Origin: Misgurnus anguillicaudatus
Lineage: Eukaryota; Chordata; Actinopteri; Cypriniformes; Cobitidae
Assembly: GCF_027580225.2 (NCBI RefSeq)
Contig: NC_073352.2
Location: 31,786,501 to 31,850,500 of the forward strand
DNA: 64,000 bases
Direction of reading: 5' to 3'
Under the pieces are notes generated by a model that saw nothing but the letters and a program-made list of their open reading frames with translations, did no database searches and was not told the DNA's origin. Shown here piece after piece: positions 45,729-56,957 of this stretch. Numbering within the stretch: the stretch's first letter is position 1; every line of letters begins with the position of its first letter. The translations under genes were made by a program, and so were the position numbers.

Positions 45729-46025
45729 CAGTGGTTCCCAAACTTTTTCAGCGTGCCCCCCTATTGTGTACGGTGCATTCCTTCGCGGCCCCCCAAAGAA
45801 AATTTGTGACAAAAAACTGTTCTAAAATTCAACATTTTAATAAAAAAAACATTAAATTATACAAAAAGTAGTGATTTTGGTTAGTAGCCTTATTTTTTTT
45901 TAGGTTAAATTACACAGAATTCATGATAAATTAATGTACTTCATAAAATGTCATAAAACTGGGGCCCCCCTGGCACCATCTCGCGGCCCCCCTCGGGGCC
46001 CCGGCCCCCAGTTTGAAAACCCCTG
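45729..46025. mobile_element. hAT MITE (CAGTGGTTCCCAAAC)
   Basis: The ends CAGTGGTTCCCAAACTTTTT and, inverted, CAGGGGTTTTCAAACTGGGG are flanked by the exact 8-bp duplication GGCTGAGA (45721-45728 and 46026-46033). Subterminal C-rich tracts GCCCCCC and GGGGCCCCCC are typical of this end type. Confidence 0.9.
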
Positions 46026-46033
46026 GGCTGAGA

Positions 46034-47205
46034 TATTAGTTTAGTCTTTTTTTAACAGTACACCTGTTTTGTAATTTAAAATCCTTTGCCTATAAGGTAT
46101 GTTATTACAATAATATTTCAGCGATGCATTTCAGCCTTCCATTTGTAACTTCTCTGCATAATTTTCCCCTTAAAGTTACGCATACCAAACATCATGCAAT
46201 ATATCCTTATCCAGTGACAAATAAATCCTTTTCCTGGTCGAAAACTTGTTCAAAACTCGTACAAAGTACCGCTCATCTAGGCCACAATGTTCAGTTTAAC
46301 ATCTTCCTCCGTAGCTTCTGTGTACTTTGAATCGGTTGACGTGTACTTTGGGAAGTCATAGCTGTTTGAAAGCCTTGGAAAATTCTGAACACAGATGAAG
46401 AGAAAGCACCAAAAATCCATCTGGCCTTTCTCTCCTGCTGTCATTTATCAACTCCGTCTGACAGCCCAAGGCTAATCCAGTAGGAAGATTGTCTCTATTT
46501 TCATGCAACTGAAATAGCAAATGTTACTAAAGGCAAAGCTGTCTAAAATTGCTACAGAAATTATAGTCTGAATGTTCAACATCACAATAGAAGGATTGAG
46601 TATAAAAGATCAGTCAGCTACAGAGGAAAGCATGCAAGACGACAGATTTATACACAAAGGGAAAATAAATTTCTTTAGAACTGTACTTGTTGCAGGTGTT
46701 TGTGTTCAATCTTAATTTTTATTTTAAACTATGCTGCCATTTCAATGCTCCAAATACTGCAAAGATATTACAAAAAAAAAAAAAAAATGCAGCATGAAGT
46801 TAAAACAACTTGGTTTTGCAAGTCAGTTCAACCTGCTATTTTAGTTTTGGCTTGTGAAAAATTCACATAACTTATAAAGTCAAGTTAAAAAAAATCCTTT
46901 AATTTAAATTTTTAAGTTAAAGTATCATAAAATATATGTTGATTTGACAAAAATGCTGAGCATTTTTTACATTTTACATTTTTTACATCTTAACTATTCT
47001 GGAAGATTTATTTTCTGAACATCAAGTAGGAAAGACCGGGGCTAAATGTCACAAGGGCTATGTTTCATTAAATATCAAGTTTCCAGTTAAAAATCCAATT
47101 ACACAGATGCTGATGGTTTTGTTGATTTATTGAATTACAATTTCAATTATGTCAGGTAATATGTTTTAAATGTTGTAATTTATTAATTACAAAACTTTGT
47201 ATTTA
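46034..47205. other. No gene recognised
   Basis: Low-copy sequence; 46380-46500 is GC-balanced without persistent frames and may be conserved noncoding sequence. An A-run lies at 46771-46786. Confidence 0.4.
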
Positions 47206-47929
47206 CATCCAGGGCTTGACATTAACACCTGCCAACCCACGGGTGAACCCGCAGATTTCCATTGTGACGGGTAAGACAACCAATCCCACTAGCCACTTTG
47301 GCGGGTTGAATTACATTTTTTTATTGTGGTTTTCTTATGCGATTCTATAAAAAATGTGCAATGCGACACTGGGACAACTACAACCCATCGCAACGTACAG
47401 TAGGGGTTATTTACCATAAAGAGCTCGACTGCTCCGGATTTGCGAATGCACGGGGCGCAGTATAAGCGCATACACGCACACTTCGGGAAAGATAAAACAA
47501 TTGCATGGAAGTAATCGAAGACATTTAAAGTGTGTGCACACTCTCTGTTCAAGAGCGGAGAGAAATCCAGTGCACATACCTGAATGCACACGTCCCAGCT
47601 TTGTCCGAAGTCAAGGGAAACCCGCGAGCGGAGAGGTTCGCACATCGTATTAATGTAGGCTGCTTTGGGCAACAATAATGGCCTCTTGACATTTGTCAGT
47701 ATAAAGACCGCCTTGAATTCTTAAATCACTTTTAACAGAAACCATGATTCGGTTAATCTTCTACACCCCTGCTCCACTTTTAACATTATAAGTGAATCTA
47801 TTTTTGCATTACTAGCATGTTTTTCATGCACCTAAATATATGAGATGATCTACTGATATACCTGGTATATACCAGCTAATAAATGTAGCCTTACTTTGGG
47901 TGGTCACTCTGCATTTGAAAGGGTTTTAA

Positions 47930-48308
47930 AGGTGCAGTGTGTAGATTTAAGCGGCATCTAGCAGTGAGATTGTGAATTGCTACCAACGGCTCAGTCCACA
48001 GTTCACAGAAACACATAAGGAAGCTACGGTAGCTGCCACAGGACAAACATGGTGTATAAAGACAAAATACAGTAGTGACAAAATGCGCTCTGTAGAGCAG
48101 TTTGTCCGTTTAAGGCTACTGTAGTAACATGGTGGCACAAAATGGCAACTTCCATAAGGGGACCTGCGGTGTATGTAGAGAAAAACACCGAATTCCATAA
48201 ATACATAACAGTTCTTTATGTAGAGTCTTTATACACCACTAGAAAATATAGTTATGTATGATATTGCATTTCTTCAAGAGATCCTTCTTAAAGTTACACA
48301 CTGCACCT
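47930..48308. mobile_element. TTAA MITE (AGGTGCAGTGTGTA)
   Basis: AGGTGCAGTGTGTAGATTTA and, inverted, AGGTGCAGTGTGTAACTTTA are the ends, with TTAA at 47926-47929 and 48309-48312. The interior has ACCAACGGCTCAGTCCAC, a widespread cyprinid MITE sequence. 379 bp, noncoding. Confidence 0.9.
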
Positions 48309-48337
48309 TTAAATCTAATCTAAATCAAGTAAATTTA

Positions 48338-48494
48338 CCCTGCAAAAAAGGATTTTCAAGAAAAAAAATCTTAGTATTTTTGTCTTGTTTTCAGTAAAAA
48401 TATCAAAAAATTCTTAAATTAAGATGCTTTTTCTTGATGAGCAAAACAACAAAAATACTAAGAATTTTTTTCTTGAAAATCATTTTTTGCAGTG
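48338..48494. mobile_element. Short palindromic MITE K
   Basis: The ends CCCTGCAAAAAAGGATTTTC and, inverted, CACTGCAAAAAATGATTTTC are flanked by TA. The 157-bp element is the compact form of the family at 9.66-11.37 and 62.65-63.74 kb. Confidence 0.88.
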
Positions 48495-48682
48495 TACTCT
48501 AATTAAAGTCATTTTAGGATGCCAAATCCAAGTTTAATCATATAAAATCTATTTTACCAACAACAAAATTGTGGCCAGTGAAACTGTGGAGTGGCTAGAA
48601 ACTTTGGAAAACAATTAGCCACTTTGGCTGGTGAGCAAAAAAGTAAATGTCAAGCCCATACACCATCTTTTACTATTATTTC

Positions 48683-49567
48683 TAGGGCTGTCAAAAGATC
48701 AATTGCGATTAATCGCATACAAAATAAAAGTTTTTTGCATAATTTATGTGTTTGCTAGAGGTCTTCACGTGTCCACTTAGATCCAAAAACCCAAGGTCCG
48801 ACCCGAGACCCCATCAGGTTCGGTTCTAAAAATGAATGTTTTTGCCGAACGGACCTGAGAAGACCTTAACTCTCTCGCGTGTGCACGTAAATGTCCTTTT
48901 CAAACCTCTCATCTGTTTGCCAAGAATGCTTGCAACATTGTGTGGCTGGCGGTAGGTTAATTTTCGTTGAGACAGACATGTCAGTCAATTTTAAATGTAC
49001 AATTTAGCGGTTTCCTGGGTGTCATTGTCAGATAACAAAGTAAAACGAATGGCGCAACTTGCCAAATTGGTTGCGAGGCCACCGGAGTTTCTTTGCTGCG
49101 TGTGGGTCTGCAGAATCCAGTCGGGTTAAAAAAAAATGCCACTAGTTTGGGTCGGACTCAGGTCTAATTTTCTCAGGTTTGTCTCGGGTCGGTTTCTTTC
49201 TTTTTAAAAAATATTTATGCACGTCGGGTTCGGGTATAAAGTGATTCGGGTCATTTCGGGTTGGGTACATTTCTTTGGACCCGAGAAGACCTCTAGTGTG
49301 TATAAATACACACACATTAATGTTTGTATTTAAGAAACATTTACATGTATATTTATATATATTTTGATATATTTATATATATTTTGATATATTTTATATT
49401 ATAAATATCAATAAAAAATATACCTAAATAACATTTTTCTTAAATTCATACATGTGTATTTATATATATACTTAATATATACACACAGTACACACACACA
49501 TTTATTATGCAAACAAAAACTTTTATTTTGTATGTAATTAATTGCGATTCATCTTTTGACAGCCCTA
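48683..49567. mobile_element. hAT MITE with GATTAATCGC ends, copy 2, split by a hAT
   Basis: TAGGGCTGTCAAAAGATC and, inverted, TAGGGCTGTCAAAAGATG are the ends. The exact 8-bp duplication ATTATTTC flanks it (48675-48682 and 49568-49575). The arms have AATTGCGATTAATCGCATAC. The insertion at 48756-49295 accounts for 540 bp. Confidence 0.88.
48756..49295. mobile_element. Nested hAT-like element (TAGAGGTCTTC)
   Basis: TAGAGGTCTTCACGTGTCC and, inverted, TAGAGGTCTTCTCGGGTCC are the ends. Arms rich in GACCCG/CGGGTC words occur on both sides. GTGTTTGC and GTGTGTAT flank it, a partly matching 8-bp duplication. Confidence 0.75.
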
Positions 49568-49575
49568 ATTATTTC

Positions 49576-51140
49576 ATGATTAGCTTGTTTTTGTTTCAAA
49601 ATAGTTTTACTTTGTAAATGTAGCTTTTTAATGCCAGGTTTACACTGCCTGTACAGAAATTAAGAATTAATTATAAAAAATAAAAAAATTCCCTGTATAA
49701 AAGTGTGACAACTAGCCCCGGCCCCCCCGGTACCTGTGACCACACTTGAGTTGTTCTTATGCATCCATTCTCATTATCTGAGACATGGTCCTTGTGTAGT
49801 ATGCTGTTCCTGTCTCTTTGAGAAGCAGATGGACCACGTTCCCTTTCTGCTGGTGGAAAGAAATCGTCCCCCGATGTCTCCATGGCTTTCGCAACTCCTC
49901 CTATAGCCGCGCCGATTGGCACCGGGACAGAGCCGCTTCACGACTCTTGAATGTCAGTGAGACAAGCTGGCAGTAAAGGTGTATTTTTAGACGTCCCCTC
50001 GCTGTGATTGACCCAAGTTTCTTTGGCGTCTCCCAGCGTGACATTGTTGGAAATCAGGGGGTCTAATCAGGAGTTAAATGAAAGTTTTCTCTATTTATGT
50101 TGGTGCTAAGAAGGACCGGCGGTTCGCTCATTAAAGCCGGCTGGTTGGCAGGGTCTGAGTCACTTCGCTGCCACTGTCAGCTGTGTGTTTGTACACTCAT
50201 AAAGCCCCGGGCCTGAAAACAGACCCCTGTGCTGAGAAAAGACCCCCAACCTTGTGTCATCTCCTACTCTGTCTTTGGCAAAAAGTAACTTGTTGCACAA
50301 TATGCTGGGCTCTGACAGCACCCACAAACCCGCCAAGCCCGATTACACACACAATCGTAAATATTCAGACAGGGGCTGAGCTCCACACATATAGGAGATG
50401 CCTTAGCTCCAGGAGCCATGTGTCAGAACCTGTCCGCTCTCTTTCTGTTTGCCTGGATCTCTGAATCTTTTCTGACAGGAGCAGCAAGGACAGAGAGAAG
50501 CTTGATCTGGAACCAGCAATGTTCCTATAGTTTTTTCTTATTGTCACTTGGATGACATAGTGTGACGCTGGAAGGTCAGATGTCTGTCAGAAGCATATGC
50601 ACCTTTTATGAGGGCGAGAGAGTCTTTTCTGATGCCATTATTGGGCAGCCTCGACTCAAGATATTCAACAACAACAAGCGAACGGCCACTTAGCTTTTTA
50701 TTTGACTTCTGCTGATCTATTGATCACAACCTTGGTAGAGTAGGTTCCTCTCTCTTTCTGAGTCCTGTTTTCATGTTTTTCTTGTTCTTTTGTGTTTAGC
50801 ACAATATATGTACAGTTTCATCAATAAAACATGTGGTTGTGTTACTGTTAGTGATTATACAGTGATGAAATAGCAGGTTATTTTCGCATCTTGAGTCACA
50901 GTGAGTTACAGTATGTGTGAAATGGCTAAATCATGACGGTATTTAATATGAATTTTTGGAGCGCCACTGAGGTTTAACTGGCAGCATTTATCACAGCCAA
51001 TGACGTCACTGTCTGCCAATTAAATATCAGCCAGGCTACTGATGCATAAAATTAAAGAATGGAAAACATTGTGGATGTGAAGTATTTATCGTACAAGATG
51101 AATGCCTACATATCGCACACATGCATGTTTACTAAATGAG
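49576..51140. other. No gene recognised; GC-balanced candidate regulatory sequence
   Basis: 49720-50620 is more GC-rich than its surroundings and has words such as GTGATTGACCC and CATTAAAGCCGG. Frames at 49671-49922 and 50183-50464 are isolated and have no domain match; a splice-bounded exon cannot be supported. Confidence 0.35.
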
Positions 51141-51145
51141 CAAAT

Positions 51146-51356
51146 GAAGAGTTTCGTTGCAAAACGAGATAAATCCATTTTTAACATTTTTGTAAAAACA
51201 TGTTTATTATTATGTTATCATGTTATTATTTTGTTTTATGGCTACTTATCTGTATTTTTGGAGTTGAATTGATATTAATTGGAATGCACAACCAAAAAAG
51301 GAGATTTCTGAACAATTACGAAAATGGATTTATCTCGTTTTGCAATGAAACTCTTC
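51146..51356. mobile_element. Palindromic MITE (GAAGAGTTTCGTTGC), intact copy
   Basis: 211 bp with arms GAAGAGTTTCGTTGCAAAAC and GAAGAGTTTCATTGCAAAAC (inverted), flanked by AAAT on both sides. It is the uninterrupted relative of 18146-18703. Frames crossing it on both strands are palindrome artefacts. Confidence 0.85.
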
Positions 51357-51540
51357 AAATACAGTACAGTAGACTTCTGTTCAAATAAAACTAACCATAG
51401 ATTGTCCATTTTTGCAGAAATCGATAATATGATGTTGCGATATGATTTGTAATGTATTAATAAAATCACAGAATGCGTACAATATTTTTTTCTCAGGCTT
51501 GCTTAGAATTGAAGATTGAAATAAAGACATTACTGGCAGA

Positions 51541-52847
51541 CATGGCCGTAGCCAGGGTTTGAAAATTACAGAGGTCTAGGGTGGGGTGTTAAGAGTTAAC
51601 AAATGCTATCCCAGGTGAAAAAAGTGCACTTAAATAAAATACACTTTTTAAGTACACTTAGTAAATGTACTATTTTCAAGCACTCATTTTGTGGCTTATA
51701 TATCACATTTGTTTTTGGAACTTCTTAAAATTAAGTTAAGAACACAAATAAGTGTTATTTTGAAACATCATTTATTTCAATAAAATCTAGTTGGTGGTAT
51801 TCTTACTTTTTCAGGTAAAGTGAAGTACTGCTCAAGTAGAACTTAACTTTTAATAAGTATATTTGTAGCATAACTTTACATAACTTATAAATGTACTTGC
51901 TAGTATTTAAGTGGTTTAAGTACATTGAAGCATACTTTATGGAATCTAAAATATATATTCCTTAACCTTTTTACACTTTGGGTACAAACTCTGTTTTGGG
52001 GGATGGACTGGGACTGCTGGATTATTTATTACTTTTTCATGCAACAATTTTTATTTTTGTAATAATTTTAATAAGCAATATTATATAACAAAAACATTAC
52101 AAGATTTTAAACAAGAACTTGTTTAGTGCTCTTATTGTTTTCCGCATGACTTTGTTAAAGGTTAACTTCTAAATTAAATGAAATAACAGAATTCTTAATG
52201 CTTATGTTTTGTTGAGATTAATTTAGCTTTACCGTTTTACGCTACGTGTTTAACATATTTGGCATATTTTATTTAAACCCAATTCTTCTACATCTTTGTA
52301 CCATGTTTTTCAATAGTGTTGTTGATACTGTTGATAATCTTACAGACACAATTATGATGATTACTGCTCTTATCTTACTGCTTTTATCCTGTCAGCAATA
52401 ACCTGCTTGCGCTGAATGATGCGTCTTATTTGATAACTTTCAGTTTCCATGTTGCCAGATATTTGTACGAAAAACAAGCAAAAATAATTGGCCTTAAAAA
52501 CAAAGTTCTTCCAAACCTTGTATTTCAGAAATAAATCAGAGAAATCGCTAATAATAACCTACACCTAACAATCACTTTATAGATAATGTCAAAGTGTCAC
52601 ATTAATTGCTAAAACACTACGTCTAAAGAGGATTTTTAACAATGGGATCTGGCAACACTGCAAATACTAAAGCCAATCTTCGTCATTTTACACTAAACTA
52701 TACAGTAAATTGTCCAAACTTAATTATATATGCGGATTCATTTTGAAAAACTAATTAGTCATTCAGAGAACTTCAAATTTAATTTTTTTATGTGAAAAAA
52801 TTACAGAGGTCCGGACCTCTGTGACCTCATAGCTGGCTACGGCCATG
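51541..52847. mobile_element. hAT-like non-autonomous element, family A copy 2
   Basis: CATGGCCGTAGCCAG is a perfect 15-bp terminal inverted repeat, flanked by the exact 8-bp duplication CTGGCAGA (51533-51540 and 52848-52855). A subterminal palindrome ACAGAGGTCCGGACCTCTGT lies near the right end, and ACAGAGGTC at the left. The interior is AT-rich and lacks a coding frame. The terminal motif is shared with 460-1939. Confidence 0.88.
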
Positions 52848-52909
52848 CTGGCAGACAGTTCAATCATTGAATATACATTAGAAAAGGAAGGATAAAAGGC
52901 TCTGGTTAT

Positions 52910-53330
52910 CAAAAAGGGATGAGCCCAGCCATTGGGTTCAATTAACCCAGAAAATGTTTATATTCGACCCAATAATGGGTTAAAACAACCCAGCATTTTG
53001 AATTGAAACAACCCAGCATAGGTTAAATTACAACCAAGGGACATGTCCCTTTTGACCCATCACCGGGTTGAAAGTAACCCAGATTTTTTAGAGCGCATGG
53101 CCATATTCTAGGTTAATGTAAAAATCTCCACATGTTATTTTAAACCCAGCATTGGATCAAACAGGGTAGAGCCCAACCTGCTGGGTAGTATTTTAACTTG
53201 GCCATTGTTTAGTCAAATATAAAAATGTTCTGCCTTAATTAAACCCAACAGTTGAGTTTGTTGTGTTTTGACCCAATGCTTGGTTGAAAGTAACCCATCA
53301 TTTTTTGAATGCACATTTTACCCAATAGTG
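52910..53330. repeat. GGGTT/AACCC repeat cluster
   Basis: Many AACCCAGCATTTT and GGGTTAAAACAACCCAG words in both orientations, as at 22.6 and 32 kb. No single terminal pair is assigned. Confidence 0.65.
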
Positions 53331-53844
53331 TTCCTTTGATTTTCTATATGGTTTTATGGTTTATAGTTTTTATAGACCGTTTCATTGGACGGACGTGCGG
53401 TGACGCAATACGCATCTGGTCCGAACTTTACTTCCGGTTCCTGTTTGTTTAATAGTCTGACTAGTTGCTAAACTGAACTCTTGAACAAATACCTCGTCGA
53501 AAATAACAAATATTTTGGTTTCCTATGTAATCTATGTGTTGTTTATTTTGCTTGTTATACAAATAAACTATGTTCTTCCTGCTCTGCTACTGTTCGGACG
53601 CTTTTGCTTACCGCTCTGCGCTTTGCTCTATCGCTTTTTATATTTTATCTTATAATTTTAACTTCAGCAAATCAGCATAGTGCTCAAACAACAAAGCTTG
53701 ACATCAACGTTAATTTACAAACTTTCGGGACTGGAGGATTACAAAAAAGTGGAATTTTTCATCCGTCTAGCCTCCCACCGCCATCAGCTTACATTCCAGA
53801 AGGAAAAACACAGCTGCCTTCATTCAAAAGGATAAGAAAAAGAA

Positions 53845-55422
53845 ATGCCTCATCAACAATCTACTTGTTGCACAAACTGCCACAGACTTTTACAAAGGAT
53901 TGCTGTTCTTGAAACAAAGTTACTTACAGGACTACCAAACCAGACGGAACACACAACAGAGCTTCGTCATCATGGACGCCCTCAGCATACAGCCGGTGAG
54001 TCCCATAAATCTAATGATCAACACACTAATCAATGGTACAAACAGGGAGCAAGACCCAAAATCACTCGAGAAATCAGACTGTCACGAGCATCACATCTTG
54101 CCGCAATTGCTTCCTCCACCCCAGATACAGCTAGGACAAGGATTGCAAACACTGACTTTCTACCACCACCTATACATCTTGAGAACAGATTTGAAGTATT
54201 AATGAATATGAGTGAGGAATCCCCAAATGTGATAAATGTGACTGAACACCGATCAAATCAGCCAGCAGCTAACACTGATGCTAACTGCCGCTCAAGATCG
54301 AGCAGACAGCGGCACTCAGCGCAGAGCGCATCCGAGCCCAGAACTCTGATATTGGGTGACTCAATAATAAGAAACTATAGCAACAGAGACTCAACTACGT
54401 GCTGCCTTCCACAAGCAACCGTTTCTGATGTAAACAGGGAACTTCAGAACATTCTGATGAAACATAAGACTGTAAATCGAGTTGTCATTCATGTGGGGAA
54501 GAATGATATTCACAAAGAGCAATCTGAACTCCTTAAGAGGGATTTCAACAAACTTTTTGAAACACTCAGAACAGTGAAAGTTCAGCCGTTCATCAGTGGA
54601 CCACTTCCAGCAAGAGGAACAAATAGGTTTTCACGTTTGCTTGGACTAAATACATGGCTGCAAAAAACCTGCAACATAAAAGGACTGAACTTTATCAACA
54701 ACTTCAATCTTTTCTGGAGTCAGAGACAACTATTTAAACAGGATGGCATCCACCCAAACAGACTGGGTGCAAGAGTGCTAAAGGACAATATCTATTTCTC
54801 CCTTCATCATCCTTCAGCAGTGTGTGCCAATCCACTCAACCTGAATGGCACACACACACCTGGACAGAGTATGAATGACCACAGGACTTCTCTCCAGCAC
54901 CTGAATGGACATGTTGTTGACATATCCCACAAGGACAGAGATAACACCACGCAGCCACAACAACCACTGCTCATGGACAAAATCTCAGCTGAGTTCTGCA
55001 CACAGAGCTCACCACAGTCAGACTGTGTCAGATTAGAACGGCTCCAAGATTCAGCACCCAAGGACGACTTTCTGGAAAACAGCCAGGGAAACCAGGACAA
55101 CATATCACAGCCTCCGGTCACATCAGAACAACAGGACTCCTCACTAGATATGTCATTCCTCTCTCCAGCATCCCCGCTTTTGACCTTCTCTGGAAAAATG
55201 GAGGAACTGGTTTATGCTGGAACTAAACTATCCCACTCTATTGCTGCAAGCCCCCAGATTTCAACCAGAAAACGGCAAGCCCCAAAACCACCAAAGCCAG
55301 TGGGCCCAGTTCCCCCTCCTCTTCCTGTGAGAGCTCTTCGGTCTCTGACACAACGCCAAGGCACACACCCTCCTCCATCTACTGTAGGTGAACCAAAAAC
55401 AACTGATAACGGCTCTCAGTGA
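53845..55422 (+). CDS. LINE ORF1 protein with SGNH esterase domain
   Basis: The frame is 525 codons and intact. It begins at an ATG with MPHQQSTCCTNCHRLLQRIA; the Cys cluster (C8, C9, C12) followed by a leucine-rich helix is the usual N-terminus for these fish LINEs. The SGNH-type esterase occupies roughly residues 165-310: block I LILGDSIIRN with nucleophile Ser173, the VGKNDI block with Asn220 (Lys219 where Thr is usual), and DGIHPN with Asp300 and His303. All catalytic positions are kept. The last 200 residues are low-complexity and proline-rich (KPPKPVGPVPPPLPVRA near the end). ORF1 proteins bind the LINE RNA; the role of the esterase in retrotransposition is not settled. It ends in TGA at 55420-55422, in the same frame as ORF2. 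Confidence 0.85.
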   Translation: MPHQQSTCCTNCHRLLQRIAVLETKLLTGLPNQTEHTTELRHHGRPQHTAGESHKSNDQHTNQWYKQGARPKITREIRLSRASHLAAIASSTPDTARTRIANTDFLPPPIHLENRFEVLMNMSEESPNVINVTEHRSNQPAANTDANCRSRSSRQRHSAQSASEPRTLILGDSIIRNYSNRDSTTCCLPQATVSDVNRELQNILMKHKTVNRVVIHVGKNDIHKEQSELLKRDFNKLFETLRTVKVQPFISGPLPARGTNRFSRLLGLNTWLQKTCNIKGLNFINNFNLFWSQRQLFKQDGIHPNRLGARVLKDNIYFSLHHPSAVCANPLNLNGTHTPGQSMNDHRTSLQHLNGHVVDISHKDRDNTTQPQQPLLMDKISAEFCTQSSPQSDCVRLERLQDSAPKDDFLENSQGNQDNISQPPVTSEQQDSSLDMSFLSPASPLLTFSGKMEELVYAGTKLSHSIAASPQISTRKRQAPKPPKPVGPVPPPLPVRALRSLTQRQGTHPPPSTVGEPKTTDNGSQ

Positions 55423-56664
55423 TGTGTGTCGGGTTCCTGCTATCAAAATACTAATACTTTTATCAAATGTTTACAAAAGCAGGAACTCAGTGTACCTATA
55501 TCTTTCTCTATTTCTGTTTTAGTACATGATAGAAAGTGTAAGGCTAGATCAAATCGTGTGGCAAATCAATCTAATCTGCTGCCTGTGACTTGTCAAACTA
55601 AGATCTCTGTTAGGGAAAAAAAAAATTGTACTGTTAAGTTAGCACTTTTAAATATCTGTTCACTTAGAAACAAATCACTTTTAGTCAGCGACTTAATAGC
55701 CACAAACAACCTGGATTTTATGTTTCTAAATGAAACATGGCTAGAAGAAAGCTACAGTGCAACAGTCCTTAATGAAACAGCCCCTCCTAACTTTACTTAT
55801 ATGAGTTTGTGCAGAACTGATAGAAGAGGGGGAGGTCTAGCTGCTCTTTTTAAAGATGTCTATCAATGTAAGCAAGTGTCATTTGGGAATTACCCGTCTT
55901 TTGAACATCTAGGTATTGTGTTGAAAGGTACCCCACGCATTCTACTGATCATTATTTACAGGCCCCCAAAATACTCTCCAGCATTTGTTGAGGACTTTAC
56001 AGAACTGTTATCAATGATTTCCTCAGAGTTTGACTGTTTTGCGATTGCTGGAGATTTTAACATTCACATAGATAAGCCAGAAAGCATTATGACAAAAGAT
56101 GTCACAGCTGTTTTAAATACTTTTGATCTGACTCAACATGTACATGGACCCACACACAATCGTGGACACACTCTAGATTTAATTATCAGTAAGGGTGTAA
56201 ACATTTCATCAATTGTGGATTATTGTAATGGCCTCCTCACTGGCCTTCCCAAAAAGACCATTAGACAGCTCCAGCTCATTCAGAACGCTGCTGCCAGGAT
56301 TCTGAGCAGAACCAGAAAATATGAACACATCACACCAGTCCTCAGGTCGCTACACTGGCTACCAGTTACATTTAGGATTGATTTTAAAGTATTATTAATG
56401 GTATATAAATCACTCAGTGGACTAGGACCTCAATACATTGCTGATATGCTCATTGAATACAAACCTATCAGATCACTCAGATCATTAGGATCACATCAGC
56501 TAGAAATACCAAGGGTTTACTCAAAGCAAGGAGAGTCAGCTTTTAGCTATTATGCCAGTCGCAGCTGGAACCAGCTTTCAGAAGAGATCAAATGTGCTCC
56601 AACAGTAGCCACATTCAAATCCAGACTCAAAACACATCTGTTTAGCTATGCATTTACTGAATGA
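55423..56664 (+). pseudogene. LINE ORF2: endonuclease fused to RT C-terminal tail
   Basis: The open frame follows the ORF1 stop directly and in phase. Numbering from the codon at 55426, the AP-endonuclease-like part has Asn76 (LLNICSLRN), Glu103 (LNETWLEE), RRGGGLAALF, YRPPK, and the AGDFNIH motif with Asp210 and Asn212. After DLIISKGVNISSIV (residue 264) the text jumps to DYCNGLLTGLPKKTIRQLQL, a segment that normally lies well after the reverse transcriptase catalytic core. The endonuclease SDH motif and all RT motifs including YADD are lost, yet the frame stays open to residue 412. The first ATG codes residue 99, after the catalytic Asn, so ORF2 has no usable start of its own. Confidence 0.85.
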
Positions 56665-56930
56665 GCACTATGCTGCGTCCGAACTGATTGCACTATATTA
56701 TATATGCATTATTTTAATTATTTTCTATTTCTCTTGTTTTTATTCATATTTTTAATTGTTTTATACTTTTATTCCTGTTTTATTATTTTTCACACATTTA
56801 AACAGTTTTTATTAAAATCACATTTATTTTCTTTTAATTGATATTTTAAATTCATGTATCTTTGATTTTTGTTTTCTCACTTCTATGTAAAGCACTTTGA
56901 ATGACCTTTGTGTATGAAATGTGCTATACA

Positions 56931-56957
56931 AATAAACTTGCCTTGCCTTGCCTTGCC
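56931..56957 (+). terminator. LINE polyadenylation signal and (CTTGC)n tail
   Basis: AATAAA at 56931-56936 is followed by CTTGCCTTGCCTTGCC, the short tandem 3' terminus used by the reverse transcriptase of L2-type elements for priming. The same end is at 37703-37720 on the minus strand. Confidence 0.8.

Larger units (their letters stand above)
47210..48659. mobile_element. hAT-like element (CAGGGCTTGACATTAAC) with two nested MITEs
   Basis: CAGGGCTTGACATTAACA and, inverted, ATGGGCTTGACATTTAC are the ends, with GCCACTTTGGC motifs near each end (47294 and 48618). The duplication is decayed. A 128-codon minus frame at 47289-47675 has no BED or DDE features. Nested inside are 47930-48308 and 48338-48494. 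Confidence 0.65.
53523..56957 (+). mobile_element. L2-type LINE, internally deleted
   Basis: In order: a 5' region of about 320 bases, ORF1 with an esterase domain, one in-frame stop, ORF2 with an APE-type endonuclease start and the C-terminal tail of the reverse transcriptase, a 3' UTR with AATAAA, and a terminal repeat (CTTGC)n. L2-clade elements carry an esterase in ORF1 and end in short tandem repeats. The reverse transcriptase core is gone, so the copy cannot move by itself. Its 5' boundary is approximate. Confidence 0.82.

Noticed and set aside
47289..47675. 128-codon minus-strand frame as a possible gene
   Set aside because: It is inside a hAT-like element, Cys-rich by chance, and no zinc-finger spacing fits.
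53481..53912. 143-codon frame upstream of and overlapping LINE ORF1
   Set aside because: It begins in repeat X, crosses into the LINE 5' region and overlaps the well-supported ORF1 in another frame; no domain seen.
54807..55121. 104-codon minus-strand frame, and another at 55261-55446
   Set aside because: Antisense shadows of the intact LINE ORF1.
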